A DNA stretch of 64,000 nucleotides from positions 124,001 through 188,000 of the forward strand of contig JACATO010000933.1 in assembly GCA_018389105.1 (NCBI GenBank). The letters run 5' to 3'. Under the pieces are notes generated by a model, which worked only from the letters and a program-made list of their open reading frames with translations, did no database searches and was not told the origin of the DNA. The DNA is from Nautilus pompilius. Taxonomy: Eukaryota > Mollusca > Cephalopoda > Nautilida > Nautilidae. Shown one piece after another: positions 24,940-37,100 of this stretch. Every line of letters begins with the position of its first letter. Within the stretch, counting starts at the first letter, position 1. The translations under genes and the position numbers were made by a program.

Positions 24940-25765
24940 AATTTCAAAATGCGCCATTTAAGAAATTAAGAAATTTAAAGATATCGGTACAATTTCTATT
25001 AAGAAAAGGTGGCTGACCCTAGAAAGATGAACGGCATCTGAACGTAGCTTCTCTGAAGAATAGGAAAAACATCCAACAAAGAGCTTAAGCAAGATCTGCC
25101 AGAATCCTTAGGGTTTCGGGTTCATGGTTCTACAGCATAAGATCTTTGAAACGAAGTGGACTTAAAGAACGGGTGGCAGTCAAGAAACCTCTACGCAAAG
25201 GGAATCAGGGGTAGGCGGCTAAGATGCGCCACTCAACACCAAAACTGGACTCGGGGACGATGGAACAAAGTATTTTTGTCAGATGAATCAAAGTTTGAGA
25301 TTTGTGGGTCTAAGAAAAGGGCAGGATGTAAAAAAGAGTATAAAGAACTACAAAAAAGAATAGTGGAGGGTTTGGGGATGTGTCCCAGCTTTGGGTGTTA
25401 TTGAAAATAGAAGAAAATATGAATGCAGCCAGATACAAGCAAATTCTTATTCGGATGAACGCCTTATTGGCCACGGTTTCATGTGTCAGCGTAACAAGTA
25501 TCCATAACTCTGGCAATGCTATACGGAAGCATACATACAACGCAACAACAACAACAAAAAAACTGTGGAGTCCTAGATTCGTGAGTGTCCGCCACGAAAC
25601 ATAGGCCGTAATCTTATTTAGCATATATGGAACGAGTTGGACGACTGGGCAGCGCTTCTTGATGCGTGGAACGACATTCCAGCTGATATTTCAAAATTAT
25701 AAGAGCGAGTTTCCCGAGACGAATTCAGGCAATCATTTCAGAAAATGGATAGACATAATAAAATT
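24940..25765 (+). mobile_element. Decayed Tc1-like transposase
   Basis: Plus-strand pieces in shifting frames cover most of a Tc1-like transposase. An N-terminal part is near 25000-25090 (KKRWLT, then TASER). At 25156-25404 an open piece reads QHQNWTRGRWNKVFLSDESK with FEICGSKKR, carrying the first catalytic Asp in the SDES motif. A C-terminal piece at about 25620-25760 (IWNELDDWAALLDAWNDIPA) matches the usual WxxL and WNxIP end. Frameshifts and stops make it a pseudogene. No TIRs were recognised. Confidence 0.85.
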
Positions 25766-25989
25766 AGTTTACAATTTTTTGTTTCATTTTTGTCTACTGT
25801 AAACATTTGTTTATTGAATTGCATGCCACATTCCTTCTGCTGGTGAACTTATGGATGAAGTGTAAATTTTTTTAAAGACTTGTACAGTATTAGAAATAAT
25901 TCTGGAAACACACAGAATATACACAGATAATGAGTAGTCGCGATTGAGAGTCGTAAATAATACATAAACAATGCATTATCATAGAAAAA

Positions 25990-26530
25990 ATAACATTACT
26001 ATTTGATATGCGAACTGTCTGCCTCATATGGAGCATGACAGCACGTGTTTTCGTACAGGTTATTCGTGTATGGCTGCAATGTTGCTCTAAATATCCTGTA
26101 CTGTTTGCCACAATTCGTCCAGGACTTTTCAGTAGCCATATAATCTCAGTGACGGCTCAAGGCATCTTTGTGAGTGTTCCATCATCAGGCTCTCTATGTT
26201 CCAGATAGTTTTTCACCACGTGGGCCGTGTGCTTGGGTAATTTTCACGTTTAAACACGAAACCTCTACAATGGAGATGTTCTGTACCCGTCAGCGGCCAA
26301 CATACAGCTGTAACTTCGGTTTTATGCGAATCTCTGACACCCTTGGCTGATATGCAGTCCCACACTTGTATCGAGTCGCATCCACACTCCACTGTAGCTT
26401 GTTGCACGCTGACTCCCCAGTCCGCCTTCGAACAAACTGCCGCCGGTTATCGCCAAACATGGACTCATCTGTAAAGAGCACCGCCATCTTTAAGGTTTGG
26501 TCACCCCACGGTTGGAGAGGTCAGGATGAC
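25990..26530 (-). mobile_element. Decayed Tc1/IS630-type transposase, second family
   Basis: Minus-strand pieces: MAVLFTDESMFGDNRRQFVR followed by RRTGE (first catalytic Asp in TDES) at about 26400-26487, then WDCISAKGVRDSH near 26330, then FVFKRENYPSTRPTW near 26220-26260, and a tail near 26000-26150. The order matches an IS630/Tc1 transposase, with several frame changes. It is oriented opposite to the relic just to its left and differs from it in sequence, so the two are separate insertions. Confidence 0.8.
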
Positions 26531-26559
26531 GAAAAATCTCCGCACGTGGAAGGCTAAAC

Positions 26560-27765
26560 GAGAACATAATATCAAGTGCGGGGAATGAGCACAGCAATAA
26601 AAGCGTACTTACGTCAGAAAAATACTAATTTGTTTTTATTTTATTTCTTGTGATTCATTTACAGTTTTTAAATTTATTTATTAATTTTTACATTGGTCTG
26701 CTTCATTTTCTGCTGTGCTACCCCATCAGAGTTCGCAATAATGAAACAAAAACAGCGACTTTTTACTTAATACAAATGGTAAATGTTCCTGATCTTGTCC
26801 AAATTGATCCATTCATGTTATTTGTTTTAATAAGCCCGTGCTTGTAACTTTTGTGCATGAACACTTAGTCCAGACAAACGACCCTCTGCCATTGTTGACC
26901 TCAGCCATTTTTTTATTGCGCTAGACGACCTTTCTGCTGTGCAGGTTGTTACCGGTAACGTTAGAGCCGCCGTCATCACTCTATCGCCATCTGGACCCCG
27001 CCCATGCAGCGCATACTATTCGCACATGAGATGCGATAGTGATTCCATCACTTGTTATATTTGCATTTTATTCCCGGTTTCCCCCCACATCTGTCTCCAT
27101 AATCATTCATATATACTTCGCTACTTTCATTCTCCCTTCTCTGCCTGTCTCATTATTTATTACACATCAGTATCCCTCTCGTGCACGCGCCGCCCTCCTC
27201 TTTTTCCTTTCCCTGCGCCTCTCGCCAGCCCACATATATACTATTCGCTATCTCTTTCCTCGCCTTTTCTCATTTTGTCTTCTCTCATTCTTTCTTTTTT
27301 TTTTTGTCTCTTTTTCATTCTTTCTTTTAAATATAAGCTTTTCCTATGTTAGAAATTTTAAAATTTCGATAGAGTTATCATTTGTATTTTAAAATTACCT
27401 TTAACAACAACAACAATAAAATCATCATCAATATCGTTTCATTGGAACTTAATAGAATATATGATGTAGAACTCTTATTTCAGTAATATAACCTTTATTA
27501 TAAAAGGATGTGCAAACCTTAACATACAATAATTATTGAATATGAGAGACTCTGCATAAATTGGTTAGATAACTTTAAATAGTTCTTAGTAATTTTTACA
27601 TTAATTTATTATAAGTGTGTGTGTGTGTGTGTTTCTATACGCTCATAAACACAATGAAAACCATGGATATATGCACGTTTTGTGATGACAGTACAGTTTT
27701 TAAAAGACGGAAATGAAAATGTACTTTCTATATTTTCAGTTCCGTTTTCTTTCTTCTGATAAAAG
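26560..27765. other. Intergenic stretch, pyrimidine-rich, no supported gene
   Basis: No gene was recognised. The stretch 27060-27320 is strongly C/T-rich on the plus strand, producing long but low-complexity reading frames (Ser, Leu, Phe) that I reject. A short GT repeat is at about 27616-27632. Confidence 0.6.
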
Positions 27766-27797
27766 CGGTCGGTTTCGGGTGTTCACACGTCGTGTAT

Positions 27798-28177
27798 CTG
27801 GATTCGAGCTGGAGTCTGGTATCTGGACTCGAGCTGGAGTGTGTATCTGGACTCGAGCTGGAGTCGTGTATCTGGAGTCGAGCTGGAGTCGTGTATCTGG
27901 AGTCGAGCTGGAGTCGTGTATCTGGAGTCGAGCTGGAGTCTGGTAGCTGGAGTCGAGCTGGAGTCTGTATCTGGAGTCGAGCTGGAGTCTGGTATCTGGA
28001 GTCTGGTATCTGGAGTCGAGCTGGAGTCTGGTATCTGGAGTCGAGCTGGAGTCTGGTATCTGGAGTCGAGCTGGAGTCTGGTATCTGGAGTCGAGCTGGA
28101 GTCTGTATCTGGAGTCGAGCTGGAGTCTGGTATCTGGAGTCGAGCTGGAGTCTGGTAGCTGGACTCGAGCTGGAGTC
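27798..28177. repeat. 25-bp minisatellite, about 15 copies, inside a short inverted repeat
   Basis: The unit is CTGGAGTCGAGCTGGAGTC plus TGGTAT or GTGTAT, 25 bp, with some 24-bp units and one 14-bp half unit. The internal CTGGAGTCGAGCTGGAGTC is itself a near-duplication of CTGGAGTC around a central GAG. Both strands stay open for a long way because the unit lacks stops, so the frames of up to 200 codons here are repeat artefacts. The array is bracketed by a 16-bp inverted repeat at 27766-27781 and 28198-28213 with one mismatch. Confidence 0.95.
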
Positions 28178-28213
28178 TGGTATCTCCGACCGGCGATCAC
28201 CCGAAACCCACCG

Positions 28214-28953
28214 TCATTCACCAACCACATCAGAGACATTTCAAAAAGAAAACAGGAATAATAATAATTTGCTTGGTGGGATTAAGGTTACCTTTCGTCA
28301 CCCACTGTCTCGCTGCCCTAATTTAACATCCCAAATCGTCAGTGTCCTGATTGATTATCGTCATTTGTCGCTGTGTTATCGTCATAAGGGTTAAACGTCA
28401 GGCAGATATTCAACTTCTAACGTGTTCCGAAAACAACCGTCGTGTGTTAAGGTATGTGACGTCAGCATACCACGTGGTTTGGTCTTTCTTCTTCCCCCCT
28501 AGTGTCATAAATGGCGTCCTGGCTGTCTCGGGAGGTGTTCGCTCGACATGTGGCGCGAGCGGCTCCCTCCTGCTCTAACAACAGGGTGCCAGCCAGCCAG
28601 CCCTGTTTCGTTGCCGTACCTTAAATCAAAAGGGTTTCGGATCCTGTGAAGACGAACAAACCTAATTTCAATACATCGCAGTGTTTTGTTTTTTTAACTT
28701 CGCAGTCTTTTTAGATTTCGGAAAGGAAATTTCTAATTGTCTACTTCCGACTTTGACGAGTTTATTCCAAGCATTTAAAAGAACAGATTTATTATGTAAA
28801 CGTCTAATATTCTTAGGCACCTCATCATTAGTTGCCGAGGAACTTGCATCAGTACCCATAACTCCGCTCGTCTATTTCGTTTACTCTCTCTGCAGAACTT
28901 TACGAAATAAACATTGAGAGAGAGAGAGAGAGATGGAGAGTGAGAGAGAGAGA

Positions 28954-28991
<38 letters not shown>

Positions 28992-29420
28992 GAATATCAG
29001 AGCCAGTGAGTGTCTCATCTCATGCCTGGTGAAGACCGTTTTCCTCAGTTCAACTCCGGATGCGGATATAGTTTTTAGTAACAAAATAAGACTCGGTGTT
29101 CCAGAAGCGGCCTCAGACACACGACCCGCAGTCGCGAGTCCTGTCAGACTCAGAACCAGAACAAAGGAGGCTGCAGCACGCACGCACACACACACACACA
29201 AAACAAAGGGCTGAGATTCCTCCACATCCTGCTATATACTGGTTTCCAAAGTTAGTATGCGGACAGAATTCTAAGTTAAAATAAATTTTGTATCTCTACA
29301 AAACACAAACAAACAAGAATCGTCTAGAATTCTTATATCGGCGCACAAGAAAATGTCGCCCCACCCACCCCACGTGCTTTGGTATAACTCACGGAAATCG
29401 TTCGGCTGCTGCGAGTTCGT
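28214..29420. other. Region downstream of the kinase gene, no supported gene
   Basis: This is the 3' flank of the kinase gene (which reads leftwards). It holds a GA microsatellite at 28916-28987 and a CA run near 29185-29200. I find no other coding sequence. Confidence 0.6.
28916..28987. repeat. GA microsatellite with ATGG interruptions
   Basis: About 72 bp of GA repeat broken twice by GATGGAGAG and once by GTGAG. The same GATGG-type interruption marks the much longer GA tract at 38711. Confidence 0.95.
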
Positions 29421-30221
29421 TCAGGGATTAAGTTTTATTTGACTACAAATATCAAAAACGTGTTGGGCTGCGGGTCTCTCAGACGGGTCGGCAATCGTCA
29501 TTAATCTTATCAAATCCGTCAGTTTATCCGCGCCGTCTGTAGCGACAGCCTCGGGTGGCCGACTCAGAGGCGCCCTGGTGAGAGAGAAATGGAGAACAGA
29601 CCCCAGGCTCCAAACGTCGGCTGGAAGCGGGTGGAATGGCGAGTTTCTGAGTACTTCGGGCGACTGAAAGCGAGAGTCGCCCAGATAGTCGTCGCAGAGA
29701 ACGGCGTTACCGCTGTCGTCCCGGCACGGCATCGCCAATCCCCAGTCGGCCAGCTTCACGGTCATTGCCCCAGTCAGGAGGATGTTGCCCGGGGTGATGT
29801 CCCGGTGCGCTATATAGCGCGAGTGACAATAGCAGATCGCGGAGAGCAACTGAAGATACAGCGGTAAGACGCGATCCGCGCCCGGGGGAGGGTCGCTGGA
29901 GATGTAGCGGTCCAGGCTCCCCGTCTCGGCGTGTTCCATAATGATACAGACTCTTCCGGGGTGGATGAAGATCTCCTCAAGTGCCATGATGTGAGGGTGA
30001 TCCAGCTTCGACAGACAGTATATCTCAGCCAGCAGGTACTTGTCGTCCGCCGCCAGATCGTCCCCGTAGCTGACGTGCTTCAGGGCGAACTCTCTTCCGT
30101 CGAGTGATCGCCGCACTCTGAAGATGCTGCCGAACGCGCCCTCGCCGATTTTCTCCTTTATAAAGTAACCGGGGCACTCGTCCAAAGCTTCTTCCCGCTC
30201 GCGGTCTCTCGGCGATGCCAT
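29421..30221 (-). CDS. Intronless protein-kinase-fold gene with non-canonical catalytic loop
   Basis: A single 266-codon frame that is little more than a kinase domain. The start ATG sits in a strong context (GCAGCCATGG). Visible elements: glycine loop IGEGAFG (residues 25-31), ATP-anchoring Lys48 in FALKHV, alpha-C Glu66, catalytic loop HRDITPGN (139-146, Asp141 and Asn146 kept), DWG (159-161) in place of DFG, SPE (187-189) in place of APE, and DVWSLG (202-207). The usual Lys two residues after the HRD Asp in Ser/Thr kinases is Thr143 here, so substrate choice or activity may be altered. Nek, ULK or TSSK-like kinases are the nearest by feel, but I do not assign a subfamily. It is G+C-rich, intronless and isolated. 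A retrogene or a transferred gene are both possible; the intact frame argues against a decayed copy. Confidence 0.88.
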   Translation of the reverse strand: MASPRDREREEALDECPGYFIKEKIGEGAFGSIFRVRRSLDGREFALKHVSYGDDLAADDKYLLAEIYCLSKLDHPHIMALEEIFIHPGRVCIIMEHAETGSLDRYISSDPPPGADRVLPLYLQLLSAICYCHSRYIAHRDITPGNILLTGAMTVKLADWGLAMPCRDDSGNAVLCDDYLGDSRFQSPEVLRNSPFHPLPADVWSLGSVLHFSLTRAPLSRPPEAVATDGADKLTDLIRLMTIADPSERPAAQHVFDICSQIKLNP

Positions 30222-33200
30222 GGCTGCTGAGCGCAGTGGAAGAAGTGGAAAAGTCTCTCTCTTCTTCTTCTTTTTACCGCGTTAAAGGGGAGGGTTTTGG
30301 AAAGCGGTCCCCATTAAAAGCGGGAGGGAGAGAGGAGGTAAGTTTGTTTATCATCATCTGGAACGAATCACCGCTCGCGCGTAATGCGGTTGGACCGTTT
30401 CCTCCCTCCTCCACTCCACTCTCCAGCCCCGACCCCCACCCCCGCCCAGCACGCGCTGACCGGGCCCCTCCCACTCTCGCGGCCCTTTCTTTAGTAACTA
30501 AAAAAACAGAGAGACTTATTTCAGAATTCTGGTTTTCAGACGATATGATTATTTTGTCCGGTTTTCTGATATAAAAAAACGCGAGAGTTTACGCTCTTCA
30601 GTTTTAAATCCCCTGACTGGCCTCGGAAATTCGTTCACACTTCAGTAGGGGGCGCTATGTGTCCTCCCTCATCCCCCCCCAGGCGATTCGAGATGGCTGA
30701 AGATCGCACTGTTCCGTCCCCCTCCAGAAAAGCATCTGCGCTTTACTCCAATCACCGAACGACCGTGAACGCAGTTTCCTCGCCGCGTGAACTAATGTCG
30801 GATACAGAGACGAGGTCAGAACTCCTCCCGATGTTCAGTTGCAGCCTGCAGGACATCCGATTACAACTGATAGAAGGTCCACTCCCCGTAGCTGTTGCTG
30901 ATCTTCCTCAGACTCAACAGACAAATGCATGAAAAATTGTGACCGTTTTTTCTCTCTCGTTTTACTTTAATGTCTCGTATAAAGCGAGATGAGAGTGTAT
31001 TCGCTCGAAAAGACGTTAATACTGCTGTTGCCGCCAGTGGAGATGCTAACGAGGAGAAAACCAGGCGAGACTTTTAAAATAACGTTCCCAGTCTGCCCGT
31101 CCACCCGATCAAGAGTTGGTGTGTCGAGAGGTAGCAAAGTGGTGACGTCACTTCTGTGCAGTCACGGACGGGCTGTTGAGATACTCAGCCACCGTGGAGG
31201 ATGCGGCTGAAGATAAATGCTTGCGGAAAGTTGTTAGAATCTCGCCTTCGGGTTGGTTTGTTTGATTATAAACGTGGAATAATGGAAACGGTCGTGTGTG
31301 GAGTGCGGTCCGTACAAGTTTCCAAGGATGGAAAATCTCCAGCGGGCTTAAGTTAATAGGGAAATTAATGCTAGTCCCAGTCTGGATCTGTGTCGCTTCT
31401 GTAGCCGAGAAAAACTCGGTGGTTTCGCCAAGTGATGCACCGAGACCTGATCGAACGAAAGTAAGTAAAAACGACCTGAGACGCGGTGTGTACTGCGAAA
31501 ACCATCGATCCCATCGCAAAAACAAACAAAAAAGAAGAAAGAAAGATGATTCGGAGAAGCTAGTGCACGCAAACACGGCGGGTGCTGGCAGAGCCGGAGG
31601 AGAGCCTGACAGATGGGGGCCCGATCTCGACGGGACCTTTTAAACACTTGGAGAGCACGTGCGACTTCACGAAATTCAAACTTAAAGGTCTGGTTAAATT
31701 TCCAGCCATTACGACTTTTCTTCAAAGTTAACCTCGCTGGACGAGGGCGCAGTGCACGATTTTTGAGGGATAAATAAGTCTTCCATTTCAAGTACGTAGG
31801 CGGGGAATGCTGAGGATACGTACCGGGACTAAGGGGCGTTTCCAAGTTTCGTCGGATTTACATAAACATCAAATCGAGATCGAAAACAGCCGATCGTTCC
31901 GTTCTCTCTCGCTGTTTCCGGTAGCCTTATTCTGATTATCTGCAGTACTAATACACACATCAAACTGCTAAATCTGTATTTGTGCTGCTAGTTCCCTTAT
32001 TCGCGAACTCGGGTTCTACTGATGAAGGGACAACGGTTGTTGTTGCTTCTTTTTTTAAGTTTTAAATGGCGCATTAAAAGTAAAAGTGGTGGGTGCTGAG
32101 CGACGCCCGGACTCCGTCCCCTGCAGCACGTGTGTGTGTTGTGTGTGTGTGTGTGTGGTGTTGTGTGTGGTGTGTGGTGTGTGTGTGTTGTGTTGTGTGT
32201 GTGTGGTGTGTGTGTGTTGGTGTGTGTGTGTGTGTGTGGTGTGTTGTTGTGTGGTGTGTTGTTGTGTGGTGTGTGTGTTGTTGTGTGGTGTGGTGTTGTG
32301 TGTGGTGTGTGTGTTGTGTTGTTGTGTGTGGTGTGTGTGTGTTGTTGTGTTGTGTGGTGTGGTGTGTGTGTGTTTGTGTGGTGTGTGTGTTGTGTGTGTG
32401 TTGTGTGTGTGTGTGTGTTGTGTTGTGTGTGTGTGGTGTGTGTGTGTGTGTTGTGTGTGTGTGTGTGTGGTGTGTGTGTGTGTGTGGTGTGTTGTATGTT
32501 GTGTGTGTGGTGTGTGTGTTGTGTGTGTGTGTGTGTAGTTGCGCGGAATGGATGGCGTGGCAAAAGTCCCTACTAGAACTCCCTATTTTTAGATGTGGGA
32601 GGAGGAAACCCGACCGAACTCAACTTTACCCGCTGGACCGAGAACGGGAATAGAGTTTTTTAACGTTGTAGTGTTACACGGATGAACGAGGGTGGGTGGG
32701 GGTTCACTAGTGTCCCCGCGAGTGGACGACAGACAGGCGAAAACCGTAAAGGTAACTGGGATAGCGGAGAGAGAAACTCTCTGACAGAACGGGCATGGAA
32801 AATAAACAATGGCTGTGAACGGTACCCAACACAGCAAAGCTTGATGGCGAAGATCCAACAGTTAGGTAAGTTTTATGACGGATTAAGTGATGCGGTTCTG
32901 ATACCTTCCTTTCCAATTATCCAGCAGGATAATTATAATTTCTTATTTGTTTTTGTTTTAAAAAAAATTTTTTAACCATTTAGCTTATTGCAAAGTTCTC
33001 TTCTTTTCCGTATCACAGCTTGGACTACAGGTACTCGTATGTATGTATGTATAAAGTACTAGAATTCAGTCAATTAGTTTTCCCAGGATTTTGCTTTATC
33101 TAGTGAAACTGGCCCCTTGGGAGTGTTCGTGTTTAAATACACCACCAAGACACCGACGTTTCTGTTTGTTTTTACAGTATGGCTCAATATCTAGAGTTTT

Positions 33201-34070
33201 ATCAGATATCGGTAGTTATCCGATGTACTGAACTGCTATCAGTGCACCGAGTTATCTACCTTACGACCTGGACTTTTCGTTTGCGTTATAAATACAAAGA
33301 ATCTGATACTTCGGTTCCTAGCGATTTGCAACATCAGTATTTACATTTTTAAAAATCCTATTAACGACTCCCCGCCTCCTTTAATGTACGATTAGGATGT
33401 TAATCTGACCCAGATAATTATTCGAATTTTATCATTTGAAAACAGAAATACAAATTTTATTATAAGCAGAAATCAGGTTACAGTTTGTAACCTTTGTCCA
33501 CGCAATTTCTAGTTTCCCTCTTTTTCCAGAAGGGGTAAGACAGACCTTTTAGGGGGAGTCCACGTGTGTACCCCAAAAGTCGAGAAAACGAACCTTTACT
33601 TAGTCGCAGAGGTAGTTCAGCCCGAACAACAAACAGACCCCTAAATACTTGCAAAAGCCCTGAAAGTACCAAGATGCAATCTCTCATCTCTAATGTTAGT
33701 TACTCCCGCCTCTGATCGCCATTTTGGTGGTCCTCTCTCTTATTATAGACTGCAGAGAACTGGAACGCGTGCGAATTTACTAAAACCATTTGAAGCTCGA
33801 ATGGATGAGGCTGGCCCAATATTTTTAAACTGATTGTACGGTTTGTTCGACTATAATTAAAACATTTTTTCAAAATCCCGATTAAAAATTTAATACCCCT
33901 TAAATTCCACGACTTATTTGCAGCATGTGGTCCTAGCCTTAAAAAAAAAAAAAACAGAAACGAACAGAAAATTTAGCTATGAGAACAAATCGACAACATC
34001 GAGTCTTTGGTTGAAATTTAAAATGCACGTCCCTGCCAAAATAATCTGTACTCCTGAAATAGTAAAACAG
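30222..34070. other. Kinase upstream flank and gene-poor stretch
   Basis: The first 800 bp are G+C- and CpG-rich and should hold the kinase promoter; no TATA box is obvious close to the ATG. The rest has short reading frames on both strands (for example 30657-30932 and 31148-31845) with no motif or splice context. The GT-only tract at 32130-32537 lies here. Confidence 0.5.
32130..32537. repeat. About 400 bp of almost pure G/T sequence (complex GT repeat)
   Basis: A GT repeat with frequent single-base steps (GGTG and TTGT) that shift the phase, so the tract is neither a perfect dinucleotide array nor a single minisatellite. The plus strand is almost all G and T. Three overlapping Cys/Val frames and one Thr/His frame on the minus strand run through it and are artefacts. 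Confidence 0.96.
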
Positions 34071-34189
34071 CCTACAATACCCATAAGGCATAGAGTAGAG
34101 CAACAGGAAGCCTAGAATAGGGATGTTCTGACCTACAATACCCATAAGGCATAGAGTAGAGCAACAGGAAGCCTAGACTAGGGATGTTG
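34071..34189. repeat. Tandem duplication of a 61-bp unit
   Basis: Copy 1 is at 34071-34131 and copy 2 at 34132-34189. They share CCTACAATACCCATAAGGCA and the text after it, with about two differences (for example CTAGAATAG against CTAGACTAG). Two copies only. Confidence 0.93.
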
Positions 34190-37100
34190 TGCGGGCCACA
34201 CAGGAGTGGCAGGTGAGATCTGGTAAGTCATATTTAATTTGAAAGAATGGATTATGTACAAATTATTTATTTGAACAATTGAATTAAAAAAAAGCGATAT
34301 ACAGCATTTTAATAATTTTGTGCAATCTGAGGAATAAAATATTTAAAGTAAGAGGTGTGTAACTATGGTGATGATTCTATCCTTCCTTTTTAGTAAGAAA
34401 GAAAACAAATAAAACTTACTCCGCCAACATATTTGTGGGACATGTACATTTGCCCTTAGTTTTTGAATTGGAGCGCTCATCTTTCGCGAAAGTCACGAAC
34501 GCAAATCGTCACCTTAAAATGTATAATTCGAACAAGGAACGCGAACAGGATTCGGCCAGAGTAGCGTTGAGCAGACGCCATGACTTGCCAGTCGCACTGG
34601 ATCTCCTGTGTCAGAGATCTAGATGTGTGAAGCGTTTGGCTTTCGGGCATCGGATAGCATGAATTATAACAGATTGTAACCATCCGGCTTTTCAGCTGTC
34701 GGTTCACGTGGCATTATACCTCAGTCCGCTCGAACCATTATGTAGCAAGTGTAGTTTCCGACTCTATTGTCAGTCGCATGAGTCATCACATCTGCCAGCG
34801 TGCGCAGGTCGTTGGTATCCACTGTTTTCTTCCTCAAAATCATTCGATGGCCGGTGGGATCTGTTCTACCACTAGAGAGCGGTAGTGACATGTTGCTGCA
34901 GGATAGCTGGCGGGCCGTTTAAAATGCTTCCGTTGCTCGTAGTTTTCCCATTCCTCGCCCAGATTGCACACACAATGAAAACCAAGTTACTAAAGATGTT
35001 ACATGGTTTTGTCGCATGCATCATCGCACGGTTTTTGTGAGTTTTTATGATGAGGAGACTGCCACCGAAAGATTTCGAGTGTCCAGCTCATCTGAAATAG
35101 CTCGCAAGCTATCATTTTATCAGCGTTCGGTATAGTTTACTCGGCATGGCTGGTATGCCAGTCTCAACAACGGAAATGACCTATCTACATTGAAGGCAAC
35201 TCTGGTGATGGACCGTAGTGCCGCAGTTATCCGCTAGACGTCGTTGGCCATCCTGCGCCATTAGGAGCCACGCACTTTCGATTTCGGCAGGGAAATCCTT
35301 ACTAGAAGTCTTTATTTTAACCCTGACCTGCTGATGAAGACGAGCGGGAAGAAAACCACCGAGCCGATGATGATCTTTTGGATAGCAGGTGTACGTCGAA
35401 GAACTCGTTGCTGAGAATCCACACATTTATGAAGTTGCCCCAAATGTAAAAATTCAAAAGTCCAAACAATTGAACGTCAAATATAAAATGAAATGAGAGG
35501 CTCGAGAAGCTCAGAGTAAACAATGGGCGTGTGAAAGACCGTATCCAAAACGTTGAAGTAAATAAATGATTCACCCTTGCGATATTAAACTGATATGGGT
35601 ATGAATAAAAGAAAGGGCGGCGTCGCACAGGTCAGCTGACCACGATGATTCGGGTACAGCAAACACCATAGTTTGTTGGAGGAGAATGACTAGAGATAGC
35701 TGTGCGGTTCGGTGATGGAGAATCGCGTAGAGGTAGCATCTGTAAAATCATGGGCATTCTGGCAGAAAAAGAAAAGAAAATCAAAACAAGATTTTTAGAA
35801 GCTTTAAGAAAACAGAAAAAGTCAACACCACGAACTTGTAGCTCAACGGGATGAAATTATCAGTAGTAGAACAGGGAGTATGAAGAATCTTTTGGAGAAT
35901 TCCGCGAGACTTTTAAGTGAGGTATTTAAAATTTATCTGGCATTGAGGATACAGCGAAATCTCGTCGTTATCTTAAATATGTTTATCGTCTAAGATGATG
36001 AAAGAGAGATGGGCGCGGTGTACTTTTCTCTTGGCCCAGCTCTTTGATACACATCCTTGGCAGACAGCTGAACGCTGCTGTTCTTAATTTTCTCTTTTAG
36101 GTGGATTCTGCCTATTCGGTTGCTTCCTTACGCATGTCCTCTAATTAAATTCCTGGAAATGTGAAAATAGTCTTTTTCTTCTTCTTTCTAATTTTCTGCT
36201 GGATTCGCTTTCCTGTTTTTTGTTGGTTTATTTATTTATTTTTATTTGGAGAACATCCAGTTCGGCGATAAATGTGCTTTGATGAAGATCCATTCTAAAA
36301 TTATTCGAAACCTGTCAAGATTACACTTCTAACGAAAATAAGAGGAAACAAAGAATTTACTATTAATTCAAACTTGTGTTTTTTTTGGTATCGCGTGTTT
36401 AGGAATGACCGTCTTTGCAGCCAAGAGGCGGAAGAAAACCGGTCAACGAATGATGTTATCTATTTTATGTTCTGTTTAAAATCAGAATAAAAACAAAGAT
36501 CTGCCCCGTTTTTTGTCGACTCTAAGCTTCACGAAACGTTCTTGACTTGTTTACCCAGAACTGACCGAACAATTCTGCTTGCTTGCTGTAGATCTTACTG
36601 AACACTTTCCAAACAGTTCAGGCTTCCTCTCCTCGCGTCTCTTTGTACGACTCCTGGCCCCTAAACAATTCAAACTAAAATAGACGGAATTCTAGTGATG
36701 AAACTCCCGTTGAGAAATATCAAACCTGCAGACAACTTTCTATATTTTTGAGCAGCATTACTGATAGATCCAATTTCAAACAATTTTATAATTAGAACAA
36801 GTTTGCCAAGAATTGCGAATGAATTTTTCAGCGCGACTGAGAGCCGCCAGATGAAGTTCCGACTGCTTGTAATGCTCTTTCTTGTGAAATATATCATTCC
36901 TCTGATAAATATTTTCGTATTCGTCAAATAGTTGGGTGAGGGGGCTAAATTCAGTCACCCCGAAAATGAAAGGGAATAAACTCATAAAAATAATAAACAG
37001 AAATACTGAGTTTTTTTTTATCTACAGTATTCTGGTTTTTAATTGGAGAATATACTGTAAAAATAACAGATTCACGCTGTCTGAAGATACGTCGTCAGGT

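Larger units (their letters stand above)
18371..24940. other. Intergenic stretch, no supported gene
   Basis: About 6.5 kb with no exon or transposon I can support on either strand. It contains a TTA/TAG compound microsatellite (19229-19373), an ATA microsatellite (24044-24105), poly-T/A runs, and a G+C- and CpG-richer patch at about 21380-22380. Several short overlapping reading frames exist in that patch on both strands, but none shows a known motif or splice context. Confidence 0.6.

Noticed and set aside
27736..28394. Long overlapping reading frames (up to 200 codons) rich in ESSWS or LQLDSRYQTP
   Set aside because: They are translations of the 25-bp minisatellite, which lacks stops in several frames on both strands.
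32086..32653. Cys/Val-rich frames of about 150-186 codons and a Thr/His frame on the other strand
   Set aside because: Pure products of the GT tract; no composition or context of a real protein.
34400..35430. Minus-strand text faintly like a Tc1 transposase (DWQVMA, later QRRLADN)
   Set aside because: No clear DES or C-terminal motif and no consistent order, so not listed as an element.
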